6,506 nucleotides of DNA. It comes from Prolixibacteraceae bacterium. Lineage in GTDB: Bacteria > Bacteroidota > Bacteroidia > Bacteroidales > Prolixibacteraceae. Of this stretch, positions 6,008-6,506 are shown one piece after another (position 1 is the first letter of the stretch; every line of letters starts with the position of its first letter). The stretch covers positions 1-6,506 of the forward strand of contig JAEUSS010000033.1 in NCBI GenBank assembly GCA_016788685.1, written 5' to 3'. A program made the position numbers and the translations under genes. The notes under the pieces are model-generated. The model saw nothing but the letters and a program-made list of their open reading frames with translations, was not told where the DNA came from and did no database searches.

Positions 6008-6073
6008 AACGAATACAGAACAAAGTCTTTACCTCAATTTTCCTGAAAGTTATTCACACGCGCTCCGTACATT

Positions 6074-6094
6074 AAGTTAACAAATATTTAACTT
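6074..6094. promoter_or_regulatory. 7-7-7 palindrome, possible operator upstream of tolC-like gene
   Basis: AAGTTAA and TTAACTT form perfect arms around a 7-base spacer, 88 bases before the TolC start. A two-fold symmetric 21-base site of this kind suits a dimeric repressor or activator such as a TetR-type efflux regulator; no such regulator gene is in the window. Confidence 0.4.
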
Positions 6095-6145
6095 TCAGCA
6101 TTCCCTTGTGTAACAAAAGTAGCAGACCAGCAATTTTGAGCACCC

Positions 6146-6153
6146 TACTTTTG
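6146..6153 (+). promoter_or_regulatory. Candidate -7 promoter element for the TolC-family gene
   Basis: TACTTTTG is a perfect TAnnTTTG match, 29 bases before the ATG, giving a leader of roughly 20 bases. No TTG lies at the expected distance upstream (the nearest, TTG at 6106-6108, has 37 bases of spacing), so it may be activator-dependent. CAATTTTG at 6131-6138 with that TTG (22-base spacer) is an alternative. Confidence 0.4.
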
Positions 6154-6182
6154 CCTCATCAAAACATACAACAGAAACAGAG

Positions 6183-6506
6183 ATGAGACAAAAGATTAGC
6201 CGAGGCTGCCGTTTGATACGTACAGCCTCTTTTATAATTACTTTTTTATTTGCCCGGGGAGTTATTCAGGCACAATCTCCGGACAGTTTAAAGTACCTTT
6301 CGCTCGAAGACGCGATAGAAAAGGTTCAGGAGCAGAATAAATCACTGAAAACAGCCAGTCTCGACCAGAAAATCGCAGAAGCCAATTTCAGGCAAACCGA
6401 TGCGGTATTTCTTCCGCAACTGGCCCTTTCGTATTCGGCCATGAGAACCGACAACCCGATGAATGCTTTCGGGTTTAAGCTCCAGCAACAAACAATCAGC
6501 CAGCAG
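6183..6506 (+). CDS. TolC-family outer membrane efflux protein, N-terminal part (3' end outside window)
   Basis: 108 codons are visible. Residues 1-30 form a signal peptide: a basic start (Arg2, Lys4, Arg7, Arg10, Arg13), a hydrophobic core 'ASFIITFLFA' (15-24) and likely cleavage after 'VIQA' (Ala30). The mature part begins with 'YLSLEDAIEKVQEQNKSLKTA', the first coiled-coil helix of TolC-like proteins, then 'FLPQLALSYSAMRTDNPMNAFGFKLQQQ', whose 'TDNPMNAFGFKL' is a pattern I know from Bacteroidota TolC homologues. TolC proteins are trimeric outer-membrane channels that serve RND, ABC or MFS pumps or type I secretion. In this phylum they are usually followed by a membrane-fusion protein and an inner-membrane pump, which would lie beyond 6506. 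The ATG follows an A-rich leader. The long 5' gap suggests its own promoter rather than read-through from the Crp/Fnr gene. Confidence 0.92.
   Translation, partial: MRQKISRGCRLIRTASFIITFLFARGVIQAQSPDSLKYLSLEDAIEKVQEQNKSLKTASLDQKIAEANFRQTDAVFLPQLALSYSAMRTDNPMNAFGFKLQQQTISQQ

Noticed and set aside
5909..6182. Possible small gene or riboswitch in the 274-base gap before the TolC gene
   Set aside because: The longest plus-strand ATG frame I traced (from 5996) is about 16 codons, and the hairpin does not resemble a riboswitch class I know.
1..6506. Mobile elements, CRISPR arrays, tRNA or rRNA genes
   Set aside because: No transposase-like or integrase-like frames, terminal repeats, regularly spaced repeats or tRNA-like cloverleafs were seen.

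Overview
The window looks like a chromosomal segment from a member of the Bacteroidota (Bacteroidales/Marinilabiliales/Cytophagales-like; I cannot place it more finely). The signs are a GldD gliding/T9SS lipoprotein, a TolC protein with the 'NPMNAFGFKL' signature common in this phylum, A-rich translation starts without Shine-Dalgarno motifs, and promoter-like TAnnTTTG elements. Base composition looks even throughout. I see no mobile element, tRNA, rRNA or CRISPR array.

Layout: (1) 1-1143, plus strand: the 3' end of gldD, followed with zero spacing by a 4'-phosphopantetheinyl transferase. (2) 1144-3621, plus strand: zwf (glucose-6-phosphate dehydrogenase) and pgl (6-phosphogluconolactonase), the first two steps of the oxidative pentose phosphate pathway, separated by 123 bp. 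The gnd gene that often accompanies them is not between or directly beside them. pgl ends inside a strong hairpin whose loop carries the stop codon. (3) 3651-5012, minus strand: a sulfide:quinone oxidoreductase-type flavoprotein with a twin-arginine signal, converging on pgl. (4) 5237-5908, plus strand: a Crp/Fnr-family regulator divergent from the flavoprotein. The shared intergenic region holds two similar quasi-palindromes that could be its operators. (5) 5909-6182: a 274-bp gap with a long imperfect hairpin, a clean 7-7-7 palindrome and a -7 promoter element. (6) 6183-6506, plus strand: the N-terminal part of a TolC-family outer-membrane efflux protein, cut by the window edge.

zwf and pgl probably act together to make NADPH and 6-phosphogluconate. 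The flavoprotein and the divergent Crp/Fnr protein look like an enzyme-regulator pair for sulfide or sulfane-sulfur oxidation; the regulator has a cysteine in the effector-domain position where cAMP-type proteins bind ligand. The TolC gene probably begins a separate efflux operon. Nothing here is clearly a new system. The best candidate for follow-up is the exported SQR plus cysteine-bearing Crp/Fnr pair with its paired operator-like sites.
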